Shown: positions 1-8,857, numbered from the stretch's first letter. The stretch is 64,000 nucleotides of DNA from PALSA-693 sp963834725 (GCA_963834725.1 CAWICN010000001.1:1922001-1986000); one strand, 5' to 3'. A program made the numbers and translations. The notes: generated from the letters alone by a model not told the origin.

Positions 1-584
1 TCACCGTTCGGGGCGCGAGCCGATTCGACGAAGCGGTCAGCTTCATCAAAGAAACCGTTCTGCCCGATCTTCGTCGGCAGAAGGGTTTCAACTCGATAAA
101 CATTTCTGCCGATCGTTCCGCGGGCGTCATCACTGTCCTGACCGATTGGGAGACGGAAGCGGACCGTGACTCCAGCGAAGGGCTCTCCGAGAAGGCCCGC
201 AACCAGACACTGGAGATCCTCGGGGGCGAGCTGAACGTCGAGCGATTCGAGCAGGTGGTGTTGGAAGTTGGGTCTACCCCGCCGGCCCCAGGCTCGAAGC
301 TTCACATCCGCCCGGTCAAAATCGATCCAGCCAAACTGGACGAGAATCTCGAGTTCTTCAAAGAAACCGTGCTACCCGACATCAAAGCGACGCCAGGCTT
401 CCAGGCCGCTCGCCAGCTGATCAACCGGCAGTCCGGCGAGGGACGCGTCGGTACCGTCTGGGCGGACGAGGCATCCCTCGAGAACGCCCTGAGAAAGGCG
501 GAGGAGCGACGGCCGCTGGGCGCGGCCCGAGGCGTCGAGTTCGGCCAGGACCAGGTCCTGGAGGTACTGTTCCGGGCCGAATAG
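1..584 (+). CDS. Tandem ABM-like (dimeric alpha/beta barrel) protein, 5' end missing
   Basis: The reading frame is open from base 3 and runs to the stop at 584, so the gene begins outside the window. Two homologous halves are visible: each has a helix containing F(I/F)KETVLPD followed by a GF motif, about 95 residues apart, then a strand with a T-V/W-x-D pattern. This is the look of two fused antibiotic-biosynthesis-monooxygenase-type ferredoxin-like domains, small folds that dimerise to a barrel and often act as haem- or quinone-related oxygenases or have no catalytic role. No catalytic residue can be assigned. An internal start at 255 would give only the second domain; the upstream homology argues against it. 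Confidence 0.7.
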   Translation, partial: TVRGASRFDEAVSFIKETVLPDLRRQKGFNSINISADRSAGVITVLTDWETEADRDSSEGLSEKARNQTLEILGGELNVERFEQVVLEVGSTPPAPGSKLHIRPVKIDPAKLDENLEFFKETVLPDIKATPGFQAARQLINRQSGEGRVGTVWADEASLENALRKAEERRPLGAARGVEFGQDQVLEVLFRAE

Positions 585-674
585 CACACGCACCGGCGCC
601 GGCGGCAAACCAGAGGGTCCGGATCCCGGTCCGGTAGTCGGCCCGGCGAAGCGCCGAGATTGCGATCAAGCGCC

Positions 675-842
675 GGCGGGAGACCGCGCTCGGCCCGGGC
701 ACCGGGTCAGCCGTCGGCCTCAGGCACTCAGTAGGTGACCGGCGGGAGACCGCGCTCGGCCCGGGCCCCGGGTCAGCCGTCGGCCTCAGGCACCCAGTAG
801 GTGACCGGCGGGAGACCGCGCTCGGCCCGGGCCCGGGTCAGC
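675..842. repeat. 66-bp tandem duplication at the 3' end of the cupin-GrpB gene
   Basis: Copies at 675-740 and 741-806 match at 64 of 66 positions, and a third partial copy starts at 807 inside the coding sequence. The unit contains the last codons and the stop of the gene on the minus strand, so only the innermost copy is translated and the others lie downstream. 66 bp is 22 codons. Confidence 0.9.
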
Positions 843-1681
843 AGCCCGGCCACGAAGGCGGCCTTGGCCGCCACGTAGACGTCGATGTCGCCTGCGGCCA
901 GCTCCACGTTGGCCCGCTTGAGCCGGCCGTACTGCTCACAGGCGTCGGCGTCGCCGCGCAGCAGGTCGCGAAGCAGCCAGTGGTCGAGGTGCGCCCTGTT
1001 GTCCTCGACCACCAGGTACAGGTGGTGACGCGGCAACGGCGGCCCGGCTGGCGGGTCGGGCGGCGGCTGGAATGCCTCCCGGCCGGTCACGCCCAGGTCG
1101 CCCCGCCACCGATAGCCGATGCCGGCCAGCCGTTCGATGGTTGGTCGCACCTGTTGGTCCGAGGCCACCACGACGTCCATGTCGATGATCGGCTTGGCCG
1201 CCAGGCCGGGTACCGAGGTTGAGCCGACGTGGTCGATGCGCAGGGCCACGTCCGCTATGGCCGGCCACACCCGGGCCCGGACCGCCTCGAACCAATCGAG
1301 CCATGCCGGGTCGTACTCGGCTACCACGATCTCCTGGGTCACCGACATGGCCCTGACCTCGAAGGTGCCTTCGATAGAGATCGCGGTGAGCCCGTCGTCC
1401 GTGCCGGCCTCGTGGGACTCCCCGGCCAGCCAGAGCGCGGCATAGCCCGACCGGATGGGCCGGTGGACGCCATCCGGCCCACTCACCCAACCGGAGCCGG
1501 CCACCACGGCCAGGAGCTGCTGAGCGACCGCCGGGTGCCGGCCGATCAGCCCGTCCGGCGGGAGATGGACGACCGCCACCCCAAGGCGGCAGTCCGGACC
1601 GGTCAGCGGCCCGATGCGAAACCTTGATCCAAAATTGCTGATCGGGATCGACACCTCTGGGTCGAACCGGAAAATCCTCAT
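773..1681 (-). CDS. Cupin-like / GrpB (UPF0157) nucleotidyltransferase-fold fusion
   Basis: 302 residues. The first ~110 resemble a small cupin-type barrel (HLPPDG, a central AGSGWVSGPDG turn, then GESHEAGTDDG), lacking an obvious metal-binding His set. From about residue 115 the protein is a GrpB/UPF0157 domain: EYDPAWLDWFEAVRARVWP, then HVGSTSVPGL and KPIIDMD at 151-169, the conserved nucleotidyltransferase-like core, and a HHLYLV strand later. GrpB proteins are normally about 170 residues and stand alone, and an internal ATG at about codon 112 could start such a protein, so two products are possible. Substrate unknown. The last codons are duplicated downstream. Confidence 0.75.
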   Translation of the reverse strand: MRIFRFDPEVSIPISNFGSRFRIGPLTGPDCRLGVAVVHLPPDGLIGRHPAVAQQLLAVVAGSGWVSGPDGVHRPIRSGYAALWLAGESHEAGTDDGLTAISIEGTFEVRAMSVTQEIVVAEYDPAWLDWFEAVRARVWPAIADVALRIDHVGSTSVPGLAAKPIIDMDVVVASDQQVRPTIERLAGIGYRWRGDLGVTGREAFQPPPDPPAGPPLPRHHLYLVVEDNRAHLDHWLLRDLLRGDADACEQYGRLKRANVELAAGDIDVYVAAKAAFVAGLLTRARAERGLPPVTYWVPEADG

Positions 1682-1885
1682 GCCGGAAAATTATGGACCC
1701 GCGAGTGATGTCGTGCGCCGCATTCCGGTGCCCACCACGACGCCGCGCCTTCATACTTCGAATCTCAGCACTCAGTGTGCAAATCGGCCCGAAACCCGGG
1801 AACCTGGTGTAGAGCTCCGGCCCGATCGCGGTTGCGCGCTACACCCCATAGATCTGTCCCGCACCCGGATCGGGTGTCGAGGAGC

Positions 1886-2599
1886 ATGGCGCGACGACCA
1901 GAGTTTCTGGGGACGGCGGCAATCCCGGTGAGGGAAGCCGTCGTAGTAAAGGCCGTGCGGAAATTTACCACCTTGGCGGAACCCCCTCGCGCCGTCGGCG
2001 CCGCCAGCGCCGTCGGTGCCGACGATGCGGTCGTGAGGGCGACCGGTATCCTGGGCCTTGGCGCGGTCGCAGTCATTCATTTCTCGCAGGTGGTGTCCAC
2101 CTTCGATGAAACACCGTGGCTGGGCGCGGCTTTCATGGTCCTGACCGTGGCCTGCATGGTCGTCGCCGGTCAACTGCTGCGAAGGGGCAGCAGATTGGTC
2201 TGGGCGCAAGTGGCGGCCGTCAACCTGGCGGCCATCGTCGGCTACATCTTCACCAGATTGTTCTCCACCCCGTTCGACAACGGGGATGTGGGCAACTGGT
2301 CCGAGATGCTGGGTCTCAGTGCCCTTTTTGTCGAGGGCACACTGGTCGCGCTGAGTGTCTGGATCCTGGCAGGAACGCCGGCCGGGCCACGACGCAATTC
2401 CCAGACCGTGGAAGGCCGATCGTTCGGTCACCTCAACGCCGCAGGGAGCGGCGAGCCGACTCCTTCCCTCGCACTCGCCTTTCGGGGCGGCGACCGGTCC
2501 GCGGTCGAGGAGAAGCGAGAGGACCTTGGAGCGACGGCCCTCAGCCGGAGGATTCGTCGGCCGGGTGTTCGACAATGGCGACCACTCGGCTTGCCATAA
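1886..2599 (+). CDS. Four-helix membrane protein of unknown function
   Basis: About 237 residues. After a ~35-residue cytoplasmic start come four predicted transmembrane segments (ILGLGAVAVIHFSQV, LGAAFMVLTVACMVVAGQLL, VWAQVAAVNLAAIVGYIF, LFVEGTLVALSVWILAG), typical of small actinobacterial integral membrane proteins. The ATG at 1886 follows GAGGAG; a GTG at 1928 is an alternative. The frame is open further upstream to 1775 but that part is not protein-like. The last ~70 residues are Arg/Ser-rich, low complexity, and overlap the small gene on the other strand, so the true end may be earlier or frameshifted. Confidence 0.55.
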   Translation: MARRPEFLGTAAIPVREAVVVKAVRKFTTLAEPPRAVGAASAVGADDAVVRATGILGLGAVAVIHFSQVVSTFDETPWLGAAFMVLTVACMVVAGQLLRRGSRLVWAQVAAVNLAAIVGYIFTRLFSTPFDNGDVGNWSEMLGLSALFVEGTLVALSVWILAGTPAGPRRNSQTVEGRSFGHLNAAGSGEPTPSLALAFRGGDRSAVEEKREDLGATALSRRIRRPGVRQWRPLGLP

Positions 2600-2765
2600 A
2601 TCGGGCTGAGCGTATCGGTCGACCGGATCGGGTGACCTCTGACACTTCGACCGTCCCACGCACGTTGGAGATGTCCACCCTGCGACCGGCCCGGGTCGCG
2701 GTGATTTCGAAGCGCTGGACGCCTTCTCCGACGTCCACCAGCACCTCCACGCGATCACCGCGCAT
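2541..2765 (-). CDS. Small beta-rich hypothetical protein (74 aa)
   Basis: A compact 74-residue frame with alternating hydrophobic and charged residues (VEVLVDVGEGVQRFEITATRA, then RVDISNVRGTVEVSEV) that looks like a four- or five-strand sheet, and third-position GC typical of real genes here. It lies just downstream of the short-chain dehydrogenase on the same strand (95-bp gap) and overlaps the tail of the convergent membrane protein gene. No family recognised. The overlap with another frame is the main reason for doubt. Confidence 0.5.
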   Translation of the reverse strand: MRGDRVEVLVDVGEGVQRFEITATRAGRRVDISNVRGTVEVSEVTRSGRPIRSARFMASRVVAIVEHPADESSG

Positions 2766-2859
2766 CAGGGTTCCTGAGCGTCCTGGCCGTCGCGTTCCAC
2801 CTTAGAAGCCGGCCGGCAATGAAACGCCGGAGACCCGCTCGGCCGCTTCCCTCGCTGCG

Positions 2860-3744
2860 TCAAGACGTGGCGCCGACCGACATCTGCCGGCCCTCAAACA
2901 GCGTGGGGACTAGGGCGGCCAGCTCGTCCAGCGTCCATCGCCCCTCACTGTGCAGCGACGGCCCGTTGCTGTGCTGGTCCACAAGCGAAATGTCCCTGCC
3001 AAACACAGAGAAGACCTGTCCCGAAATGCTCTGCGCTTCGGGAAGGCAAAGATAGACGACGATCGGAGAGTTGTTGCCCGGATCGGTGGCCGGGTCGTTC
3101 CTCTCCGCGAACACGTCCTCGGTCAGCCGGGTGAGGGCCGCTGGCGCGATCACGTTGGACGTCACCCCGTGTTTGGCCATCTCCTTGGCCACGGCGACAC
3201 CGAACGCCACCACACCCGCCTTGGCGAACGCGTACGCCGACTGGCTAGCCGTTGCGAACAGCCCCGACACTGAGGAGGTGTGAACCAGCCGTCCATACAC
3301 AGGATCGCCGGTCTCCTTGGCCCGCTGCCGCCAGTAGACGCAGGCGAAGTGCGTCGGGGCAAAGGTTCCCTTGCCGTGCACCCGCACCACGGCGTCCCAG
3401 TCGATCTCACCAAGGTTGAACACCATCCGGTTGCGGATGATGCCGGCGTTGTTGACCAGGATGTGCAAGTCGCCATAGGTGTCGACGGCCTGGCGGATAA
3501 GTCGGGCCGCGCCATCCCAGTCGGCGACGTCGTCGGTATTGTACACCGCCTCCCCGCCAGCCGCCCGGATCTCCTCCGCGACGGTTGCCGCCGGTCCCGG
3601 GTCGGCGCCCTCCCCACCCGAGGACGAGCCCAGGTCGTTGACCACGATCCGGGCGCCTTCGGTGGCCAGGAGCAGCGCATGAGAACGCCCGATGCCGCGG
3701 CCGGCGCCGGTCACGACGGCGACGCGCCCGTCCAGTCGTCCCAT
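2860..3744 (-). CDS. Short-chain dehydrogenase/reductase
   Basis: 294 residues, classical SDR. The Rossmann glycine motif TGAGRGIG lies at 12-19, NNAG at 98-101, the catalytic Ser in TSSVSG at 156-161, and Tyr171/Lys175 in YAFAK. The insert after the second strand (VVNDLG followed by a Gly/Ser-rich loop) and the ~45-residue C-terminal extension resemble the 17-beta-hydroxysteroid dehydrogenase type 4 / MFE-2 branch that oxidises 3-hydroxyacyl-CoA or steroids with NAD. The actual substrate cannot be read from sequence. The small 74-aa gene follows on the same strand. Confidence 0.9.
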   Translation of the reverse strand: MGRLDGRVAVVTGAGRGIGRSHALLLATEGARIVVNDLGSSSGGEGADPGPAATVAEEIRAAGGEAVYNTDDVADWDGAARLIRQAVDTYGDLHILVNNAGIIRNRMVFNLGEIDWDAVVRVHGKGTFAPTHFACVYWRQRAKETGDPVYGRLVHTSSVSGLFATASQSAYAFAKAGVVAFGVAVAKEMAKHGVTSNVIAPAALTRLTEDVFAERNDPATDPGNNSPIVVYLCLPEAQSISGQVFSVFGRDISLVDQHSNGPSLHSEGRWTLDELAALVPTLFEGRQMSVGATS

Positions 3745-4120
3745 GGCCCCTAAGCCCGCCCTGTCATGTCTGCCCTATCACCCGTGATCTTGACCACAGG
3801 CCGAGGTTATCCGTCCCAGACGCCCGGCTCCTGAATCAGCGGCAAACCAGGTTGACCTCGTCCGCCCGCCCGCGGGCCAGCGTGGAGCGCCGCCGTAGAC
3901 CTTCTGATCCTTTTCTGTAGCGCGCCGTGCTCAACTGGGCACAAATTGCTGCAGAGAAGCGCTCGTCCGCCCCGTTTGGGCCGGATTCGCGACAGAGAAA
4001 GCCCCGCGAAATGAATCCGGTTGCACCGGCCGAGGCACCGATGACGACTGGTCACCCGGCGATCGAGGCGCCATGATCCATCGCAGGCTGCTGGAAATGA
4101 CCGGGGGACGACGCCTGTCG
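3745..4120. other. Intergenic region holding palindrome copy A
   Basis: 376 bases between the SDR start and the end of the TetR gene. Apart from the palindromic element at 3910-3959 and the SDR promoter, I see no convincing coding sequence; open frames here lack family similarity. Confidence 0.5.
3910..3959. repeat. Palindromic element, copy A
   Basis: Outer arms CTTTTCTG (3910-3917) and CAGAGAAG (3952-3959) pair over 8 bp with one G-U; an inner GTGC/GCAC stem flanks TCAACTGG. The same element, with the same CAACTGGGC core and GCTGCAG border, recurs at 7247-7297 in the same orientation. It could be a terminator for the tetR gene upstream on the minus strand, or an end of a mobile unit. Confidence 0.6.
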
Positions 4121-4960
4121 CTAGAGGAGCTGGCCCGCCAGATATGCCCCATATGGTGGGGGTGCCAGCGAGGGCGTCCGACTATCTGCCTGGACGATCA
4201 TCTTTTCGGATGGAGCGGGGGATTGGCCCGGTGGCGGGGATCCGAGCACGACCAGGACTTGCCGCATCTGCTGGTCGAAGAGCTCGTCGGCTGGCTGAAA
4301 TTCTGAGGCCAGGTGACCGGAGAGCTCGAGTGAGATGGCGCCGTGCAGGTGCATCCACGCGAACATGCATCCGGCCAGCGCGGCCGGGGGAAGGTTGAAG
4401 CCGAGTTTGGTGCGCCACTCTTGCAGGCGTTTTCGAAACGCCGGGGTGATGGTGGCTTCCATGGCGCTGGGGTCGAACTCGCGACCAGCTACGGCCTTGA
4501 TCATGCAGCGGAACAGGACGCTGACGCCGCGTTTCATCTGCGCTTCGCGTTCATCGGTCCCTGACGCCAGACCGGCAACAGGGGCAGAGTAGATCAGGGC
4601 GTACTGGGTGGGATGCTGGAGGGCCCAGCGTCGATGGGCTGAGGCGAGGGGGAGCCACCTGTTGGTCCCGGGGTTGTCGTCCAGCTCGGCCTCTGCTGCT
4701 TCGAGGGCGTCTGCGAGTGAGGAGAAGCCATCGACCACGAGCGCGTTGAGCAGGTCATCCCGGCTGGCGAAGTAGCGGTAAAGGGCCGAGGAGGTCATGC
4801 CCATCTCGCCGGCGATGGCGCGCAACGAAAGCGCAGCCGCCCCCACCTCCGCCAGCTGTTGCCACGCGAGCTCCTTGATCTCGGTGACGGTTGCCGCTCG
4901 CGTTCGCTCCCGCCGACCGGGAGCGGTCGCTCGCCCGCCGCGCCTGGCTATCTGTGACAT
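4121..4960 (-). CDS. TetR/AcrR-family transcriptional regulator
   Basis: 279 residues. An N-terminal TetR helix-turn-helix spans roughly 24-75: it holds the pattern AWQQLAEVGAAALSLRAIA then MTSSALYRYFASRDDLLNAL. The ligand domain resembles the WHG type (TetR_C_25), with HRRWALQHPTQYALIY and a final helix near residue 235. About 40 extra residues rich in Pro/Ser follow and are not part of the fold. The gene is divergent from the MMPL exporter gene with 71 bp between them, containing a 9-bp inverted repeat, so it most likely represses the exporter and itself in response to an exported compound. Confidence 0.9.
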   Translation of the reverse strand: MSQIARRGGRATAPGRRERTRAATVTEIKELAWQQLAEVGAAALSLRAIAGEMGMTSSALYRYFASRDDLLNALVVDGFSSLADALEAAEAELDDNPGTNRWLPLASAHRRWALQHPTQYALIYSAPVAGLASGTDEREAQMKRGVSVLFRCMIKAVAGREFDPSAMEATITPAFRKRLQEWRTKLGFNLPPAALAGCMFAWMHLHGAISLELSGHLASEFQPADELFDQQMRQVLVVLGSPPPGQSPAPSEKMIVQADSRTPSLAPPPYGAYLAGQLL

Positions 4961-4972
4961 TAGTTACAAGTG

Positions 4973-5005
4973 CTCTCTATCACGATAAATGCTCTTGACA
5001 GAGAG
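4973..5005. promoter_or_regulatory. Candidate TetR operator between divergent tetR and mmpL
   Basis: CTCTCTATC (4973-4981) and GACAGAGAG (4997-5005) are inverted copies with one mismatch in nine, separated by 15 bp. A perfect TTGACA hexamer sits at 4995-5000, overlapping the right arm and directed toward the exporter, so binding there would block transcription. No clear -10 follows at 17 bp. Confidence 0.5.
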
Positions 5006-5031
5006 TCTAGCTCACTACCAGGCTGCAGGTC

Positions 5032-7161
5032 ATGTTCGCTCGCATCGGACAGTTCGTGACCCACCGCCCCAGGAGGATCCTCGCCGCCGGGTTGGCCGCG
5101 CTGCTCGCCGGAGCGCTCGGCGTCCACGCCTTCGGCGTCTTGAAATCCGGAGGGTTCACTTCCCCGAGTTCGCCCTCGCAGATGGCGCAGAACCGCCTGG
5201 ACGCCTACTTCGGGGGCGAGCCCAACCTGCTCCTGTTGGTCACCGCCCGCCAGGGCTCCGTCAACGACCCATCGGTCGCCGCAGCGGGCGAAGCCCTCAC
5301 CGCCAGGTTGGCCGGTTCCAGGGGAGTGGACCGGGTCGCGTCGTACTGGAGCACCCACAGCAGCGCCTTGCGCAGCAGTGACATGACGGAGGGCCTGGTC
5401 GTCGCCACTGTGGCCGGAAGCGACAATACCGCCTCCAACAGAACCAAGGCGCTGGTAAAAGAGCTATCCGTCGGGGTCACGAGCAACAGCCCGGTCACCG
5501 TGCGAGCCGGCGGAACCGAAGGCGTCAACAGCGCCGTCAACACCCAGGTCGGCAAGGACCTTCAGCTGGCCGAAGGCATCGCCATCCCTCTCACGTTTGT
5601 CTTGCTCGTCATCGCATTCGGCTCGGTGGTGGCCGCCGGCCTGCCAGTCGCCCTCGGCATGCTGGCCATCGTCACGACTCTGGCCGTCCTCTTCCTGCTG
5701 GGGAGTGTCACCGACGTCAGCATCTACGCCCTCAACCTGACCACGGCCATGGGTCTCGGACTCGCTATCGACTACGCCCTGCTTATGGTGAACCGTTACC
5801 GGGAGGAGCTGGCCACCGGGATGCCAGTCAGCACGGCCGTGCAGGGCGCAGTGGCCACAGCCGGACGGACGATCGTTTTCTCCGCGGCAACGGTGGCTGC
5901 CGCATTGGCCGCGCTGCTCGTGTTCCCGGTCTATTTCCTGCGTTCGTTCGCCTACGCGGGGATAAGCGTGGTGGCCGTATCGACCGTGTCGGCCCTCGTC
6001 GTTCTCCCCGCCCTCCTCACGGTGCTCGGCCCCCGGGTCAATGCGCTGGCGGTACGAAAACGGGCTCGCTTGGGCCGGGCCGAGTCGCCGTTCTGGCAGC
6101 GCACCGCCACCGGAGTGATGCGCCGGCCGGTCGCGGCCGGGTTGGCCATCGTTGCTCTGCTTGTCGTGCTCGGCATTCCCTTCCTGCACGTACATTTCGG
6201 CACGCCCGACGACCGGGTGCTGCCAACCAGCTCGGCAGCCCGCCAGGTGGGAGACGCCCTCCGGAGCGGGTTCAGGGCGGATGTGAGCGACACCCTCGAG
6301 ATCGTGACCGCCTCGGCGCTCTCGCCGAAGAATGCAGCGGCCTACAGCCACCGGGTGGGCTCGGTACGAGGTGTCGTCCGCGTCAGCACCTTCCAGCGGC
6401 CGCAAGCCACCTGGTGGCACGCCACCATTTCCCCTCAGCCGGACACCGCGGCCGCCGAGCAACTGGTAGCAAAGGTGCGAGCGCTGCCGTCTCCAGGTGG
6501 AGTAACCGCCTACGTCGGCGGATCCGCGGCAGCACTGGTGGACCAGAAGCACGACCTCGATAGCCGGCTCTCGCTGGCCATCGCCCTGATCGTTCTGACC
6601 ACCTTCGTCGTCTTGTTCCTCTTCACCGGAAGCGTCGTCCTCCCCTTCAAAGCACTCGTCCTCAATGCGCTCAGCCTTACCGCCGTTTTCGGGGCGATGG
6701 TCTGGATCTTCCAGGACGGCCATCTGAAGGACCTCCTCGGCTTCACCCCCGCTCCGATAAGCACGACCATGCCGCTCCTTCTGTTCTGTATCGCATTCGG
6801 CCTGTCCATGGACTACGAGGTCTTCCTGCTGTCACGCATCAAGGAGCTACACGATGCCGGCGCAACCAACACCGAAGCCGTCACCGGCGGCCTGGCCCGG
6901 ACCGGACGTATCGTCACCACCGCGGCCGCGTTGCTGGCGGTCACCTTCTTCGCCATCGGGTTCTCAAAGGTCAGCTTCATCCAGATGTTCGGAATCGGAA
7001 CTGGCATAGCGATAGTCGTTGACGCCACCCTCATCCGCGGTGTGCTCGTGCCGGCATTCATGCGCCTCGCAGGCGACGCCAACTGGTGGGCACCTCGCCG
7101 GCTGCGGCGCCTCCATCGGCGCATCGGAGCCACCGAGGCGCCCGCCCCAACTCCCGCCTGA
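5032..7161 (+). CDS. MMPL-family RND exporter
   Basis: 709 residues with the two-fold MMPL layout: a transmembrane helix at ~17-36, a soluble loop to ~180, five helices, a repeat of this arrangement, and a short Pro-rich tail. The proton-relay motifs are present in both halves: GLGLAIDYALLMVNRY near 240 and FGLSMDYEVFLLSR near 590. Family members export lipids, siderophores or drugs with the proton gradient across the plasma membrane. It is divergent from the TetR gene and is probably its target. Start ATG follows GCAGGT only, so the ribosome site is weak. A palindromic element lies 85 bp after the stop. Confidence 0.92.
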   Translation: MFARIGQFVTHRPRRILAAGLAALLAGALGVHAFGVLKSGGFTSPSSPSQMAQNRLDAYFGGEPNLLLLVTARQGSVNDPSVAAAGEALTARLAGSRGVDRVASYWSTHSSALRSSDMTEGLVVATVAGSDNTASNRTKALVKELSVGVTSNSPVTVRAGGTEGVNSAVNTQVGKDLQLAEGIAIPLTFVLLVIAFGSVVAAGLPVALGMLAIVTTLAVLFLLGSVTDVSIYALNLTTAMGLGLAIDYALLMVNRYREELATGMPVSTAVQGAVATAGRTIVFSAATVAAALAALLVFPVYFLRSFAYAGISVVAVSTVSALVVLPALLTVLGPRVNALAVRKRARLGRAESPFWQRTATGVMRRPVAAGLAIVALLVVLGIPFLHVHFGTPDDRVLPTSSAARQVGDALRSGFRADVSDTLEIVTASALSPKNAAAYSHRVGSVRGVVRVSTFQRPQATWWHATISPQPDTAAAEQLVAKVRALPSPGGVTAYVGGSAAALVDQKHDLDSRLSLAIALIVLTTFVVLFLFTGSVVLPFKALVLNALSLTAVFGAMVWIFQDGHLKDLLGFTPAPISTTMPLLLFCIAFGLSMDYEVFLLSRIKELHDAGATNTEAVTGGLARTGRIVTTAAALLAVTFFAIGFSKVSFIQMFGIGTGIAIVVDATLIRGVLVPAFMRLAGDANWWAPRRLRRLHRRIGATEAPAPTPA

Positions 7162-7580
7162 ACCGACCTCATGAACCCCGGGAAACAACGTCCAGGTCTC
7201 GGGCCGTCCGGTCACAAACGCACCCAGGTCTGTCCAGCCGGGCCAGCTTTTCTGTAACACGCCGCCCTTCAACTGGGCCCACTTTGCTGCAGAAAAGGGC
7301 CGTTCAGAGGACAGATCGCCCGGCGGCGCGCACACTCATGGCGCCGGCTGGGCGGGCTGTCGGCAAGGTGGTGTCCGAGTGGTTCGAGGTCACCTTTTCG
7401 GTGCTTGACCGCCGTTCTGCTCCGTAGCCCGGATTGGCTAGGGTTGGAGGTGGCCGGATGAAGCTCCGGCGGGTGAGGTCGCCCGAACCGCCCTGATGGC
7501 TGATGGCTTCTACCAGGACTGAGTAGGTCTGGTAGGGCCAGCGTCACCTCCTGCCAGGCCAGCGTCTGTGAGGAGGAGTG
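7162..7580. other. Intergenic region after mmpL holding palindrome copy B
   Basis: 419 bases between exporter and antiporter genes. It contains palindrome copy B at 7247-7297. The rest is without recognisable gene; it must contain the antiporter promoter, but no consensus promoter is evident. Confidence 0.5.
7247..7297. repeat. Palindromic element, copy B
   Basis: Outer arms CTTTTCTG (7247-7254) and CAGAAAAG (7290-7297) are perfectly complementary; an inner GCCC/GGGC stem encloses TTCAACT. Together with copy A at 3910-3959 it brackets the tetR-mmpL unit in direct orientation. Confidence 0.65.
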
Positions 7581-8816
7581 ATGAACATCTACTACGAGGC
7601 GGCCATCTGGATCGGCATGGCCTTGCTGGCATCGCTGGTGAGTGTCCGCATCGCGATTCCGGTCGCCCTGGTCGAGATCGTCGTCGGGGCGATAGCCGGA
7701 AACCTTCCGGGCATCAAAGAGCACGTCACGGGCACCGACATTGTCACGTTCCTCGCCGGGATCGGTTCGATACTGCTCACTTTCCTGGCAGGAGCTGAGA
7801 TCGACCCGGTGTCGTTACGGCGACACTGGAAGGCGAGCGTGACGATCGGGGCGGTGTCGTTCGTTCTGCCGTTCGTGGCCGCCTTCGCTTTCTGCTACTT
7901 CGTGCTGGGCTGGCACCTCCATGCCGCCGAGATCGGGGGTATCGCCCTGTCAACCACCTCGGTGGCGGTGGTGTACGCGGTCATGGTCGAGACCGGGCTG
8001 AACCGACAGGACATCGGGAAGCTGATCCTCGCCGCCTGCTTCATCACCGACCTGGGCACCGTTCTCGCGCTCGGCGGATTTTTCGCGACCTATGGGTGGC
8101 TCCTGTTGGTGTTCGTGGTCGTCAACGTCATAGCCCTGTTCCTCGTGCCGACGATGGTGCGTACGGCCATCGCCCATCTCGGACACCGGGTCAGCGAACC
8201 GGAGATCAAACTCATCCTGGCCGTGCTGTTCGTGCTGGCCGGCCTGGCCACCCAGGCCGGAAGCGAATCGGTACTGCCCGCCTATCTCATCGGGTTGGTC
8301 GTCGCCGGCGTCTTTCTCCATGACCGCGTCCTGATGGACCGGCTGCGGACGATTGCCTTCGCCTTCTTCACCCCCTTCTTCTTCCTCCACGCCGGAACGC
8401 TCATCTCAGCACCTGCCCTGGTGTCGGGAGCTGGGATCATCCTCGCCCTGCTAGTGGTCAAACTCGCGGCCAAAGCCGTCGGCGTGTGGCCCACCGCTGG
8501 CGTCTTCGGCCTGCCACGCCGCGAACGCGCCTACACCACCCTGCTCATGGCCACCGGCTTGACCTTCGGGTCCATCTCCGCCCTTTTCGGGTATACCCAC
8601 CACCTCATCAACCGGACCCAGTACACCGAGCTCGTGACCGTGGTCATCCTGTCCGCCTTCGTCCCCACCATCATCGCCCAGCAACTCTTCCAGCCCGAGG
8701 TCATTGACACCGAGGAAGAGGAAGCGTTGGGGGCCGAAGACGTATCGGTCATCCACCACGAACGACCTCGATCCGCGCCCATTGGTGTTGAAGGAACCGC
8801 TGGAGAACCGGGATGA
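7581..8816 (+). CDS. Cation:proton antiporter (CPA2 / NhaP-KefB type)
   Basis: About 411 residues with some 11-12 hydrophobic helices, the Na+/H+ exchanger fold: an early GxIPVALVEIVVGAIAGN-like helix, LTFLAGAEIDP at the end of the third helix and TDLGTVLALGGF where the conserved Asp of the ion site is expected. It exchanges Na+ or K+ for protons at the plasma membrane. There is no RCK/TrkA domain; a ~45-residue acidic tail (DTEEEEALGAEDV) replaces it. ATG at 7581 is preceded by AGGAGGA at 7571-7577; the GTG three bases earlier overlaps that site and is less likely. Confidence 0.9.
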   Translation: MNIYYEAAIWIGMALLASLVSVRIAIPVALVEIVVGAIAGNLPGIKEHVTGTDIVTFLAGIGSILLTFLAGAEIDPVSLRRHWKASVTIGAVSFVLPFVAAFAFCYFVLGWHLHAAEIGGIALSTTSVAVVYAVMVETGLNRQDIGKLILAACFITDLGTVLALGGFFATYGWLLLVFVVVNVIALFLVPTMVRTAIAHLGHRVSEPEIKLILAVLFVLAGLATQAGSESVLPAYLIGLVVAGVFLHDRVLMDRLRTIAFAFFTPFFFLHAGTLISAPALVSGAGIILALLVVKLAAKAVGVWPTAGVFGLPRRERAYTTLLMATGLTFGSISALFGYTHHLINRTQYTELVTVVILSAFVPTIIAQQLFQPEVIDTEEEEALGAEDVSVIHHERPRSAPIGVEGTAGEPG

Positions 8817-8857
8817 GCGACCCAGAACGATTGACCTCGTCGTAAACGCCCCTTCAG

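Noticed and set aside
936..1754. 272-codon minus frame across the cupin-GrpB gene
   Set aside because: Arg/Gly/Pro-rich shadow of the real frame; GC-rich third-position artefact.
5464..6723. 419-codon minus frame inside the first mmpL gene
   Set aside because: Shadow frame, hydrophilic Gly/Glu/Arg-rich, no family, opposite a well-supported transporter.
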